Positions 26,279 through 34,789 of a DNA stretch of 64,000 nt are shown one piece after another. The notes beneath the pieces are model-generated. The model did no database searches and was not told where the DNA came from. It saw nothing but the letters and a program-made list of their open reading frames with translations. How positions within the stretch are numbered: the first letter of the stretch is position 1; each line of letters begins with the position of its first letter. The stretch spans positions 20,073 through 84,072 of the forward strand of contig SVGA01000016.1 in the NCBI GenBank assembly GCA_015056575.1, written 5' to 3'. The position numbers and the translations under genes were made by a program. This DNA is from Butyrivibrio sp. (lineage in GTDB: Bacteria; Bacillota; Clostridia; Lachnospirales; Lachnospiraceae).

Positions 26279-26977
26279 ATGAGTCTTACAACAATACTTG
26301 ATTTTCTTCAGGGAAACAGTGACATTGCAGTGGCCATCAGACTGTTTCTGGCTATGGTGTTCGGAAGCGTGGTGGGCTGGGAGAGAATAGCAAGACACCA
26401 CAACGCAGGTATCAAGACCTTTGCTCTTGTGAGCCTTGGATCGGCGGTGGCAACTGCCCTGAACATATATCTCGCAACACTTCCGGGGCTTAACGCGGAT
26501 GTCAGCCGTATCCCGGCAGGCGTTGTAAGCGGAATCGGCTTCCTTGGAGCCGGAACGATCCTGGTGACGGGGCGTAAGCAGATCAAGGGCTTGTCCACTG
26601 CGGCGACATTATGGGTAACCTCCTGCATGGGCATGGCCATCGGGGCGGGATATCTGGTTGTAGGTATCGTATGTTTCCTTCTGGTAGCTTTTTCAAACAT
26701 TGTTCTGATGCAGTTCAGCAATCATGTTGAACAGAACAGCAGATACATGAGCATCTATATAGAAGTCAGCAAGAGCCACGGTGTCACCAAGTTTACAAAG
26801 TGGATGGATGAGCAGGGATTTGTTGTGGTGAGCATGACCAAGAGCAAGGAAAAGACCCTTCAATCCTCCGATACAGGTCTTATGATCGATCTGGATTTCG
26901 GAAAGAGTCTCAATCACAACGGTCTGATCAACATGATCAGTGATCAGGAATATGTGAATTATGTGGAAGAAGTATAA
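26279..26977 (+). CDS. MgtC/SapB family membrane protein
   Basis: A 232-residue protein. The N-terminal ~140 residues hold four to five transmembrane helices with the family signature FGSVVGWERIARHHNAGIKTFALVS (residues around 30-55) and PAGVVSGIGFLGAGTIL. A cytoplasmic ACT-like C-terminal domain follows. MgtC-like proteins are linked to low-magnesium adaptation and to regulation of ATP synthase or membrane potential in other bacteria; in commensals the role is undefined. A weak GGAAGG site precedes the start. It stands alone between a promoter and a strong terminator. Confidence 0.9.
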   Translation: MSLTTILDFLQGNSDIAVAIRLFLAMVFGSVVGWERIARHHNAGIKTFALVSLGSAVATALNIYLATLPGLNADVSRIPAGVVSGIGFLGAGTILVTGRKQIKGLSTAATLWVTSCMGMAIGAGYLVVGIVCFLLVAFSNIVLMQFSNHVEQNSRYMSIYIEVSKSHGVTKFTKWMDEQGFVVVSMTKSKEKTLQSSDTGLMIDLDFGKSLNHNGLINMISDQEYVNYVEEV

Positions 26978-26988
26978 GCAGACAAATT

Positions 26989-27048
26989 AAAAGGACGGTT
27001 CCTTCTGACCCGCTGCTATGCAGTAAGTCAAAAGAGCCGTCCTTTTTT
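26989..27048. terminator. Bidirectional terminator
   Basis: AAAAGGACGG (26989-26998) pairs with CCGTCCTTTT (27037-27046), with T-runs on both strands. It lies between the convergent mgtC-like gene and the hydrogenase-chemoreceptor gene. Confidence 0.88.
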
Positions 27049-27065
27049 GCGTAATATTTTATTAT

Positions 27066-29018
27066 TTATCCTTTACTTGCCAGATTCTCTACCTCGTCTC
27101 TTACCTTCTCCATGGTGTCTGCAAGAGTCTCAGTGGAAGATGATATGTCTTTTGCCGAAGTAGCAAGCATCTGAATCTTATCGTTAACCTGGCTTACAAT
27201 GTTAAGAAGATCTGCGGTCTCGGCGGTGATGGCCTCCAGAGCGTTCTTGATATTGTCGTTGGCAGTTCCGCTGTTCTGGGCTGTGGTCTTGGAATCTGCA
27301 GCCAGATCGTTTATCTCTCCGGCAACAACTGCAAAGCCCTTGCCGGCATCTCCGGCTCGCGCTGCCTCGATTGCTGCATTCAGAGCAAGGAGGTTAGTCT
27401 GGTTGGCAATCTCCACAACCTTCTTGTTGTTGACTTCCAGCTCTCCAAGATAGGAAGTGATCCTGCTCATGGAGTCGTTGACCTTGTTGCAGAACTCATT
27501 AACATTGGACATGTCCTCGGAAATTGCTGAGCTCTCCTCAGCGTTGGTGGTATTACCGGTGCTGATCTCATGCATTGTGGCATTTACCGAGATGAAGTGC
27601 TCGTTTATGGTGGTGATGGCATCATGGATGCTCTGCCTCTGCTTATCAAGCTCGGCGCGCTCATGCTCAACCATATCCTGAGCTTCTTTCTTCTCAACCT
27701 CAACAAGACCCTTAAGATAATGAACACAGTTGGACTTGTGGTTGAAACCGTTGAAAATAGCCGTCGCCATATCCTTACAGGTCGAGTAGCCGCAGCAGGA
27801 GCAGTTGATCTTTCGGGACTCTGGCGTTGTCTTGTTCATGTCGTTGAAAATAGTATTAAGCTGAGCCTCGGAAGGGATCTTGTGGGCGCACTCGCGGGAG
27901 CGGTCCGTGTATTTGCGAAGGTAATCCTCAAGGCGAAGATTACTGAACTGCTTGTTCAGGGCAGCCATACGCTTTTCAGGTGTAAGAGGGCGCGACCAGG
28001 GGCTCTTCTTGGTGTCTTTTTTCACCCTCTCCTGAATCTCGTGGATGTTGTAAAGAGGATCGTCATTGCCGGTGATCTTTGGATCCGTGCCCGTTCCGGA
28101 GATACATCCGCATCTGCAGTTAAGGGCATCAATGAACAGGAAAGGTGTCTTGTTTCCTTTGATCCTGTCGGCATTTTTTTCGAGGAAGTGATACATGTGC
28201 TTCTCGCCTTCGATCTGTCTTATAAAGGCATCACTTCCAAGGAGCCAGTAAACGTTGTCCTTAAGTCCGCCGGGCATGGGATAGATTGAACCAAGACCAT
28301 ACTCGATCTCGTCGGAAACGGGAGCACCGCTGATGCCGTGCTCCTTCACGTATTTCATCAGATGATAGAAGGTTACGTTATAGTCAACATACCCCTTGTT
28401 GTTGGGATCGTCTATTTCCATTTTCTTGGCGATACATGGGCTTATGAATGCCAGTTTGTCGGTTATTCCCATCTCTTTTCTCGCATAGATGGCAGCGCAC
28501 ATAAGAGGACTCTGAACAGGGAAAAGCTTGGGAAGAAGCTGCGGAAGGTATCTTTCGATATATCCCACAACTGCGGGACAGGGCTGAGAAATACCGCCCA
28601 TGAAATTGTGCTTTTGGATATAGTTGATGTAGGCCCAGGTGGTGATGTCCGCACCGAAAGATACGCTGATGAGGCGGTTTACACCCATTTTCTTGAGGCC
28701 GCCCAGTACAGATTCGTATTCTCTTGGATAATCTGCCAAAAAAGCCGGTGCGATGAGCAGAGATATCTTTTTGCCGCTCTTAAGATCAGCAAAGAAACGC
28801 TCTGTGTCATCGTTGTATTCTCTGGCATCGTGTTCGCAGGCGTCAAAGCATGCTCCACAGGCGATACATTTTGTTCCGTCCACATGGATGGCAGATACGC
28901 CATTCTCATCGGGCTCGGTGGAAACACAGGCGCCCATGCAACTGCAGGCGCTGATACACTTGTTACAGCCAACGCAATTATCATTGGTATAAACTAACGC
29001 TTTGAACTCATTTGCCAT
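27066..29018 (-). CDS. Putative sensory [FeFe]-hydrogenase fused to a chemoreceptor (MCP) signalling domain
   Basis: A 650-residue cytoplasmic protein. Domains in order: two [4Fe-4S] ferredoxin motifs (Cys15/18/21/25 and Cys51/54/57/61); a [FeFe]-hydrogenase domain (about 80-340); an Fe-S 'Fes' motif (Cys406/408/409/414/431); a short coiled coil; and an MCP signalling hairpin (about 450-650) with [18 protein letters not shown]. All four H-cluster ligand cysteines are recognisable: Cys147 (QPCPA), Cys195 (SPCIAKK), Cys301 and Cys305 (CRCGC). The proton-shuttle cysteine that normally precedes Cys147 is proline. This pattern fits the non-catalytic sensory groups of hydrogenases. It probably senses hydrogen or redox state and signals to CheA or another partner. 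TAGGAG precedes the ATG. Confidence 0.9.
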   Translation of the reverse strand: MANEFKALVYTNDNCVGCNKCISACSCMGACVSTEPDENGVSAIHVDGTKCIACGACFDACEHDAREYNDDTERFFADLKSGKKISLLIAPAFLADYPREYESVLGGLKKMGVNRLISVSFGADITTWAYINYIQKHNFMGGISQPCPAVVGYIERYLPQLLPKLFPVQSPLMCAAIYARKEMGITDKLAFISPCIAKKMEIDDPNNKGYVDYNVTFYHLMKYVKEHGISGAPVSDEIEYGLGSIYPMPGGLKDNVYWLLGSDAFIRQIEGEKHMYHFLEKNADRIKGNKTPFLFIDALNCRCGCISGTGTDPKITGNDDPLYNIHEIQERVKKDTKKSPWSRPLTPEKRMAALNKQFSNLRLEDYLRKYTDRSRECAHKIPSEAQLNTIFNDMNKTTPESRKINCSCCGYSTCKDMATAIFNGFNHKSNCVHYLKGLVEVEKKEAQDMVEHERAELDKQRQSIHDAITTINEHFISVNATMHEISTGNTTNAEESSAISEDMSNVNEFCNKVNDSMSRITSYLGELEVNNKKVVEIANQTNLLALNAAIEAARAGDAGKGFAVVAGEINDLAADSKTTAQNSGTANDNIKNALEAITAETADLLNIVSQVNDKIQMLATSAKDISSSTETLADTMEKVRDEVENLASKG

Positions 29019-29164
29019 GTCCGTCTCCTATCACAATCAAAAAACCGCATACACATATATTGTAATATGGTTAATGCAAAAAAAGGGTAAGAAGATGTTA
29101 AGTTTAATTAAAATTTAAGGAATTCGTATCTGCTTACGGTCTCATTCAAAAAGGCGTCAAAAAG

Positions 29165-29195
29165 TTGTGAAATCCGTCGAAAGAATTGTTATAAT
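29165..29195 (+). promoter_or_regulatory. Promoter of the 102-residue hypothetical gene
   Basis: An extended -10, TGTTATAAT (29187-29195), with TTGTGA (29165-29170) at 19 bp spacing; 57 bases upstream of ATG 29253. Confidence 0.6.
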
Positions 29196-29252
29196 AGGAT
29201 ATGAGTTCACTTGGTGGACTTATTCTTTACTATGGCGAAGAGGTGACGGATT

Positions 29253-29561
29253 ATGGCAGACAGAGAAGATTTGATCAATCAGCTTGCGGCTACGATGGGA
29301 GCCGGGGATTTTGCGCAGACCAAATACACAGAGTCAAGATACGATGCCCAGACGGGAACGCTTTACTGCGACGGTATCATGATCACTAAGCCTGTAATTG
29401 AGAAGGCAGAGCAGTATTTCAAGACCCTTAAGTCCAAATGCAGCTACACAGATCCGGCCTCCCGGGAGATGGCCATGATCTATCAGGTGGCCATTGAGGG
29501 CATCAAGATGATACGCGACAGCGGCCAGGAGACCATGAAAGAGGATCGCGGGAATAACTGA
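29253..29561 (+). CDS. Small hypothetical protein, 102 residues
   Basis: I do not recognise this protein. It is soluble and helical, without a signal peptide, with a beta-like stretch in the middle (TKYTESRYDAQTGTLYCDGI) and a helical C-terminus (ASREMAMIYQVAIEGIKMIRDSG). A GAGGTGA site, an extended -10 promoter upstream and a terminator downstream mark it as a separate transcription unit. It lies between the sensory hydrogenase and the amylase lipoprotein. Confidence 0.7.
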   Translation: MADREDLINQLAATMGAGDFAQTKYTESRYDAQTGTLYCDGIMITKPVIEKAEQYFKTLKSKCSYTDPASREMAMIYQVAIEGIKMIRDSGQETMKEDRGNN

Positions 29562-29571
29562 TTGCGATATG

Positions 29572-29602
29572 CGGCGTGCACCTATAGGGTGTGCGCCGTT
29601 TT
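29572..29602 (+). terminator. Intrinsic terminator
   Basis: An 11-bp stem (29572-29582 with 29588-29598, wobble pair included) with a short loop followed by TTTT, ten bases after the stop of the 102-residue gene. Confidence 0.8.
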
Positions 29603-29638
29603 AGCAACAATAGTATGAAAGAGAGTGGGGACAATACT

Positions 29639-31399
29639 TTGAGAAAAGAAATATCGGCGGCACTTTTATCAATAATGATAGCGGCAGTTTCAGCAGCAGG
29701 ATGCGGAAAAGAAGCTGCGCAGGAGAACACCGCGTCTTCCCTGAACATCCTTGATGACAAGTATCGCACAACCTACGAGGTCTTCGTATATTCTTTTTAC
29801 GACAGCGACAAGGACGGGATCGGCGATTTAGAGGGCCTTACCCGGAAGCTTGATTACATCAACGACGGCGATGACAGCACCGATACTGACCTTGGCTGCA
29901 ATGAGATCTGGCTTATGCCGATCTCTCCGTCCCCCACCTATCACAAATATGACGTTATCGACTACAAGGACATTGACCCGGAGTACGGCACTTTGGAGGA
30001 TTTTGACAACCTGATAAGCGCCTGCCACGAAAGAGGCGTCAATGTCATCATTGATACTGTTTTCAACCACACCTCAGTGGGGCATCCCTGGTTTACCGAG
30101 GCTGCGGAATTTCTGAAAAACCATCCCGAGCTGACAATTGAAGAGGCAGCGGAGCAGTGCCCGTTTATCAACTATTACAGTTTTGACACAGAGAAGAAGG
30201 ATGGCTACGAGCCTCTTCCCGGCACCGACTATTTCTACGAAGCCCGCTTCTGGTCCGGAATGCCGGATCTAAACCTCGACAGCAGCGACGTAAGAGCGGA
30301 GCTTAGGGACGTGCTTAAGTTCTGGATCGACCGGGGCGTTGACGGCTTCAGGCTCGATGCGGTGACATCCTACTACACCGGCGAAGACCTTAAGAACACC
30401 GAATTCCTCACCTGGATCAATGATACGGCAAAAGAGCTGGATCCGGATGCCTACATCGTCGGGGAAGCCTGGACAAGCTCCGCCACCTACACCAAGTACT
30501 ACAGAAGCGGTATCGACAGCTTTTTTGACTTCGACTATGCGGGAAGTGAGGGGCTTATAGCAGGTCTTGCCAGAGGCACCACCCCTGCAGAGAAATACGG
30601 TACCTCCCTCATGGTCACCGAGCATGCCCTTTCGCAGATAAATGAAGACGCCGTGGATGCGCCTTTTTACACCAACCATGACATGGCAAGGTCCGCCGGA
30701 TATTTCACCGGCAAAGGCACCGAGGACAAGATAAAGCTGGCGGGCGCTCTGAACCTTCTCATGAGAGGAAACGCCTTTGTTTACTATGGAGAAGAACTTG
30801 GCATGAAGGGATCCGGCAAGGACGAGAACAAAAGAGCTCCCATGCAGTGGAGCGCCGACGAAAAGGCCGAGGGCATGTGCGTAGGTCCCGAGGCCATGGA
30901 CAGCTTCTCCATGAAATATCCGGCTCTCGATGAGCAGCAGGAAGATCCCGGGTCAATCTACAATTACTTTAAGTCTGCCATCAGGCTTCGTAACATGTAC
31001 CCCGTCATAGCCCGCGGCACCACCAAGGAAATAGAGGACCTCTCGGGAAAAGAGCTGTGTGTGATGCTAAGGAGCGTATCGGAGGAAGAAGCTGCGAAAT
31101 TCCTGACAGAAGCCGGAGGCGCAGATGGCGGAAACGATGCTGAGACCGGAAATGCAGCAAGGGGAGATACTGTAAACGCTTCTGATACATCTGCTTCGGA
31201 CATTTCAGCTTTCGGGCCGCTGCAGCTTCTTGTGATCATCAATACCTCAGGTGAGGAGCAGACCGTTGATATCTCTTCAGATGAGAGAACAGCCCGGTTT
31301 GACGCCATAGACTATCAGCTCATGACTTCGGATGCATATGCTTCTGTTGAGAATCATGTGATCACGGTTCCCGCCTATGGAATTGTGGTGCTGAAGTGA
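29639..31399 (+). CDS. GH13 alpha-amylase-family lipoprotein
   Basis: A 586-residue predicted surface lipoprotein with a lipobox at Cys22 (AAVSAAGCGK) and a GH13 barrel. Catalytic residues are present: nucleophile Asp240 (DGFRLDAV), acid/base Glu276 (IVGEAW) and transition-state Asp348 (TNHDMAR). A calcium-loop-like DSDKDGIGDLEGLTRKLDYI near the start is typical of oligosaccharide-active members, so maltodextrin or alpha-glucan hydrolysis at the cell surface is likely. A Gly/Asp/Asn/Ala-rich insertion of about 35 residues interrupts the C-terminal beta domain. The start is uncertain: TTG 29639 gives a textbook lipoprotein signal, while ATG 29615 would add eight residues. Neither has a strong ribosome site. 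Confidence 0.9.
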   Translation: MRKEISAALLSIMIAAVSAAGCGKEAAQENTASSLNILDDKYRTTYEVFVYSFYDSDKDGIGDLEGLTRKLDYINDGDDSTDTDLGCNEIWLMPISPSPTYHKYDVIDYKDIDPEYGTLEDFDNLISACHERGVNVIIDTVFNHTSVGHPWFTEAAEFLKNHPELTIEEAAEQCPFINYYSFDTEKKDGYEPLPGTDYFYEARFWSGMPDLNLDSSDVRAELRDVLKFWIDRGVDGFRLDAVTSYYTGEDLKNTEFLTWINDTAKELDPDAYIVGEAWTSSATYTKYYRSGIDSFFDFDYAGSEGLIAGLARGTTPAEKYGTSLMVTEHALSQINEDAVDAPFYTNHDMARSAGYFTGKGTEDKIKLAGALNLLMRGNAFVYYGEELGMKGSGKDENKRAPMQWSADEKAEGMCVGPEAMDSFSMKYPALDEQQEDPGSIYNYFKSAIRLRNMYPVIARGTTKEIEDLSGKELCVMLRSVSEEEAAKFLTEAGGADGGNDAETGNAARGDTVNASDTSASDISAFGPLQLLVIINTSGEEQTVDISSDERTARFDAIDYQLMTSDAYASVENHVITVPAYGIVVLK

Positions 31400-31450
31400 T
31401 GGTCATGTGATTGATATCTCTTTTACAAATTAATGTCGCTTAGGCGAGAA

Positions 31451-31640
31451 TCGCTGATATTTGGCCTTGCCGCTTATTTCAGCGAGAAAAATCCGGATAT
31501 TTCGCATAAATAGCGCGCCACAAAAGATATAAGCGAGAGAATTCTCTTTTTACTTCGCTGATTTTTGCCATGATGCTGATATTCAGCGAAAAAGCCCTTT
31601 TTACTTCGCTGAAAAGTGGCATTATTCTCAGAATCAGCGA
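31451..31640. repeat. Array of four 35-bp palindromic units with 51-53 bp period
   Basis: Units at 31451-31485, 31502-31536 (degenerate), 31555-31589 and 31606-31640 are each exactly 35 bp and are bounded by TCGCTGA ... TCAGCGA (TCGC ... GCGA in the degenerate unit). Start-to-start distances are 51, 53 and 51 bp. The two last units share a 16-base exact flank, CTTTTTACTTCGCTGA. Unit centres share a TGSC-type core. The array fills most of the 338-base gap between the amylase and HAD genes. No cas genes are near and the 'spacers' are short and alike, so this is not a CRISPR array. Confidence 0.85.
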
Positions 31641-31737
31641 AAACTGTAAGGAGGGACACAGGATGACCAAACAATGGGATGCATAAGATATGTATCTATT
31701 GGGATATTATATTTCGGATAAATGAAAAGGAAGCTCT

Positions 31738-32583
31738 ATGAATCATCAATACGATAATTACATCTTTGACCTTTACGGGACCCTGATCGATGTTCATACT
31801 AATGAACATGAGCCTAAGTTGTGGGAGCAGATGAGCGGGTACCTCAAGGACAATTTCAATATAAGCATAAAGGGCGAAGAACTCTACAAACTATATACGC
31901 AAATCTACGGCGAATACGGTGATAAACTCAAGACCATAGTGAAGTCCGACTACCCTGAGATCCGCATTTCATGGGTGTGGGACGACATCCTGCGCAAGCT
32001 GTGGGATGCCGACAGCACCATAAAAAACAGCACCGCAGATAGCGTCGCAAACAGTGTCGCGGGCGATTTAAATAGCCGCGGTGCAGGGAAATCAGGAAAA
32101 ATACTCCGTCAATTCACCTACCCGCATCGCCCGCATCTTTTCGGCATCGACAAATCAACGGATATTGCCCCGGAACACATTGCAAAGCTTTGCGCTTTTT
32201 TCAGGAAGACTTCAACCTATCATATGCGCAACTATCCGGATACCCACAAGCTCCTGAAAACCCTAAAGGCCAATGGCAAGAACGTCTATCTTCTCTCCAA
32301 CGCCCAGAGAGCTTTTACCATGAGGGAGATAGGCACCTGCAGGCTTGCCCACTTCTTTGATGACATGTTCATTTCTTCGGACAAGTTGATAATGAAGCCG
32401 GAGCCAAGGTTCCTTGAAATGCTCATGGACAAACACGGTCTTGATAAGACAAAATGTGTTATGATAGGAAACGAAATCAAAAGCGATATGGAAGTTGCCC
32501 GTCGCTGCGGCGTGGACGGCATATTGGTTCAGAATGGGGATTTTTCCGAAGTCTTTGAGACTACGGTAGGAATTGGATCATGA
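31738..32583 (+). CDS. HAD-superfamily hydrolase (HAD-IA type)
   Basis: A 281-residue phosphatase-like protein. HAD motifs are visible: motif I IFDLYGTLID (Asp nucleophile; Tyr replaces the usual second-Asp context), motif II VYLLSNAQ, motif III Lys in IMKPEP, and motif IV MIGNEIKSDMEVA. A low-complexity Ser/Ala/Asn segment (NSTADSVANSVAGDLNSRG) interrupts the cap region. Substrate unknown. AAGGAAG precedes the ATG, and the stop overlaps the next ATG (ATGA at 32580-32583), coupling it to the VanZ gene. Confidence 0.88.
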   Translation: MNHQYDNYIFDLYGTLIDVHTNEHEPKLWEQMSGYLKDNFNISIKGEELYKLYTQIYGEYGDKLKTIVKSDYPEIRISWVWDDILRKLWDADSTIKNSTADSVANSVAGDLNSRGAGKSGKILRQFTYPHRPHLFGIDKSTDIAPEHIAKLCAFFRKTSTYHMRNYPDTHKLLKTLKANGKNVYLLSNAQRAFTMREIGTCRLAHFFDDMFISSDKLIMKPEPRFLEMLMDKHGLDKTKCVMIGNEIKSDMEVARRCGVDGILVQNGDFSEVFETTVGIGS

Positions 32584-33125
32584 AATATTTTTTGGAATAT
32601 ATCAAACAGACTTTGCGGTTTGTACTTAAGCCCATGTCATTTCTTCCGGCGCTGATCATGATGTACGCAATATTCATGTTCTCGTCTCAGGAAGCGGGGG
32701 AGAGCAGCAAGCTCAGCTACGATGTGGGCGTGACAGTGCTAAGCATCGCCAACGATACCTTTGACAGAGGCTGGTCCTCGGAGAGGATAGCGCAGATGTC
32801 TGAGCAGGGACAGTATTACATAAGAAAAGCAGCGCACTTTACGGAGTACTTTCTGTTGGCGGTGAGTGTGGCATTCCCTCTCTACGTATACGGAGTCAGG
32901 GGATTTTTGCTGGTTGTAACGGCAGGAAGTTTCTGCATTGCATACGCATGTCTTGATGAATATCACCAGTCCTTTGTGGCAGGCAGGTCGCCGGGCAAAA
33001 AGGATGTCATCATCGACAGCTGCGGAGTTATTTTGGGAGTGATACTAACCAGGATCATCGGATGGACCGGCCGCATGACTATCTTCAGGCCGCTTTCGGG
33101 CAGCGGGAAGAACAGCCGCGGATGA
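32580..33125 (+). CDS. VanZ-like membrane protein
   Basis: A 181-residue membrane protein of the VanZ family. The first helix (SFLPALIMMYAIFMFSSQ) with the conserved FSSQ is followed by a loop and the KAAHFTEYFLLAVSVAFPL helix. A short cytoplasmic loop containing DEYHQSFVAGRSPGKKDVIIDSCG is the family signature. VanZ confers low-level teicoplanin resistance in its original context; most relatives have no known role. It overlaps the HAD gene by four bases and is followed 44 bases later by the response regulator gene. Confidence 0.88.
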   Translation: MKYFLEYIKQTLRFVLKPMSFLPALIMMYAIFMFSSQEAGESSKLSYDVGVTVLSIANDTFDRGWSSERIAQMSEQGQYYIRKAAHFTEYFLLAVSVAFPLYVYGVRGFLLVVTAGSFCIAYACLDEYHQSFVAGRSPGKKDVIIDSCGVILGVILTRIIGWTGRMTIFRPLSGSGKNSRG

Positions 33126-33169
33126 TATAGGCCATTCGTGATAATAAGAGGAAAAGGTAATTTGGGGTT

Positions 33170-34789
33170 ATGCTTAAAGTTTTTTTGGCGGAGGACGAAT
33201 TTGTCGTTCGCGAGGGGATAAAGAACAATATCGACTGGAGTGCTCACGGCTACAACTTCTGCGGGGAGGCGGGAGACGGTGAACTGGCTTATTCCATGAT
33301 CCGCAAGGAAATGCCGGATATCGTGATCACTGACATCAAGATGCCTTTTATGGACGGTCTGACTTTAAGCCGTATGATCAAGGCAGAATTTCCGGAAATT
33401 GAGATAATACTCCTCACAGGTTATGAGGACTTTGAATATGCAAAGGAGGCCATCAAGATCGGGGTGGCGTCCTATCTTTCCAAACCCATCAGCGGTGAGA
33501 GCCTTCTTAAGGAGATCGACGCCGTTGCAAGAAAGATCGAGGAGAGAAAGCAGGAGCAGGAGATTGCCAGAAAGTATCGCGAAGACATGAAGGAGCGCAC
33601 GGAGCTTGAGAGGCAGGACTTCTTCCAGAGCCTTGTCACCGGAGACAGAACCCTTCCTTACCTTCTTGAGAAGGGAAAAGAGCTGTCGATAGACCTTTCG
33701 GCTCTTTCCTACAACACGGTTATCGTAAGAGTCTGGTCTGTAAAGCATGAAGCGGACGAATTCTCCGGAAGCGTTCTCAAGGTGCAGGAAGGGATCGCAG
33801 ACATAGCCTCAAAGCGCGGCGCGGAGCTCTTCGAACTTGATCTTGAGGGCAATGCGATCCTCTTTAAGGGGGACAACGAAAATGCGGTAACAGATAATAT
33901 AAAGAGCAGCATCGAGGAGATGAAACAGCTCTTTTTGGAATATCCGAATATAAGGTACTTCGGAGGCGTCGGACAGTGCGTTGAGAGGATCACCGACATT
34001 CCCGCTTCCTTTGAGTGGGCCGGCAGAGCCTTTGCCCATCAGTATCTGTCTTCTGACAGCGATTTTCTTTTCGGCTCCGAGGAGGGGCTTCATTCCCAGA
34101 AGGAGAACGTTATCCTCTCGGAGATCGATCCAAGGCACATAGACAGAAGACTGGTAAAAGAGTTCCTAAGAAGAGGCGAGCCCTCCGAAACAGAGTTCTT
34201 TCTTGATGAATTCCTTGAGGGAATGGGCAAGAATGCAATAAGGTCCACCATGCTAAGGCAGTACATTTCCATGGATATATATTTTTGCGTGGCAGATTTT
34301 ATAGAGAACGACCTGGGACTTTCAAGAGCTGACACTAAGGCCAGGATCCCTGCAGCGGAGCTTCTTGCAGATGAGAAGAACACCTACGAGTATCTGGTGG
34401 ACCTTATCAGTGCTGCGATTGACCTTCGCCAGGAAAATTCCAGGGGGAGATACCGTGACGTGGTATCCCGGGTCATGGCTTACATCGACGCCCATTACAG
34501 CGAGGAGGAGCTGTCTCTTAATACCCTTGCGGCCAGTGTCAACTTCTCTCCGAACCACCTGAGCGCAGTGTTCAGGCAGGCCACGGGGCAGACCTTCATC
34601 AAGTACCTTACGGACTACAGGCTTGATAAGGCAAAAGAGCTGCTTCTTACCACCTCCAAGAAGAGCAACGAGATAGGAATGCTGGTGGGGTACAAGGATC
34701 CCCACTATTTCTCATATCTTTTCAAAAAGACACAGGGCATGACCACAACCCAGTACAGAGCCGGCTCAGCCGGGGAGGGAACTGAATGA
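33170..34789 (+). CDS. YesN-type response regulator with AraC DNA-binding domain
   Basis: A 539-residue regulator. An N-terminal receiver domain has phospho-acceptor Asp55 (VITDIKMPFMDG), the acidic pair in LAEDEF, and Lys near SYLSKP. A long helical linker (about 125-430) leads to a C-terminal AraC/XylS double helix-turn-helix (about 435-535: LAASVNFSPNHLSAVFRQATG and IGMLVGYKDPHYFSYLFKK). In Firmicutes this architecture controls neighbouring sugar-uptake operons. It overlaps the histidine kinase gene by four bases and precedes a sugar ABC transporter, which is the probable target. Confidence 0.94.
   Translation: MLKVFLAEDEFVVREGIKNNIDWSAHGYNFCGEAGDGELAYSMIRKEMPDIVITDIKMPFMDGLTLSRMIKAEFPEIEIILLTGYEDFEYAKEAIKIGVASYLSKPISGESLLKEIDAVARKIEERKQEQEIARKYREDMKERTELERQDFFQSLVTGDRTLPYLLEKGKELSIDLSALSYNTVIVRVWSVKHEADEFSGSVLKVQEGIADIASKRGAELFELDLEGNAILFKGDNENAVTDNIKSSIEEMKQLFLEYPNIRYFGGVGQCVERITDIPASFEWAGRAFAHQYLSSDSDFLFGSEEGLHSQKENVILSEIDPRHIDRRLVKEFLRRGEPSETEFFLDEFLEGMGKNAIRSTMLRQYISMDIYFCVADFIENDLGLSRADTKARIPAAELLADEKNTYEYLVDLISAAIDLRQENSRGRYRDVVSRVMAYIDAHYSEEELSLNTLAASVNFSPNHLSAVFRQATGQTFIKYLTDYRLDKAKELLLTTSKKSNEIGMLVGYKDPHYFSYLFKKTQGMTTTQYRAGSAGEGTE

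Noticed and set aside
31451..31640. CRISPR-like regular repeats
   Set aside because: Repeats are palindromic ends only, spacers are short (16-18 bp) and related to each other, and no cas genes are nearby.
31474..31674. Minus-strand ORFs of 60-66 codons across the palindrome array
   Set aside because: Their repetitive sequence is a by-product of the array; there is no ribosome site and no plausible protein family.
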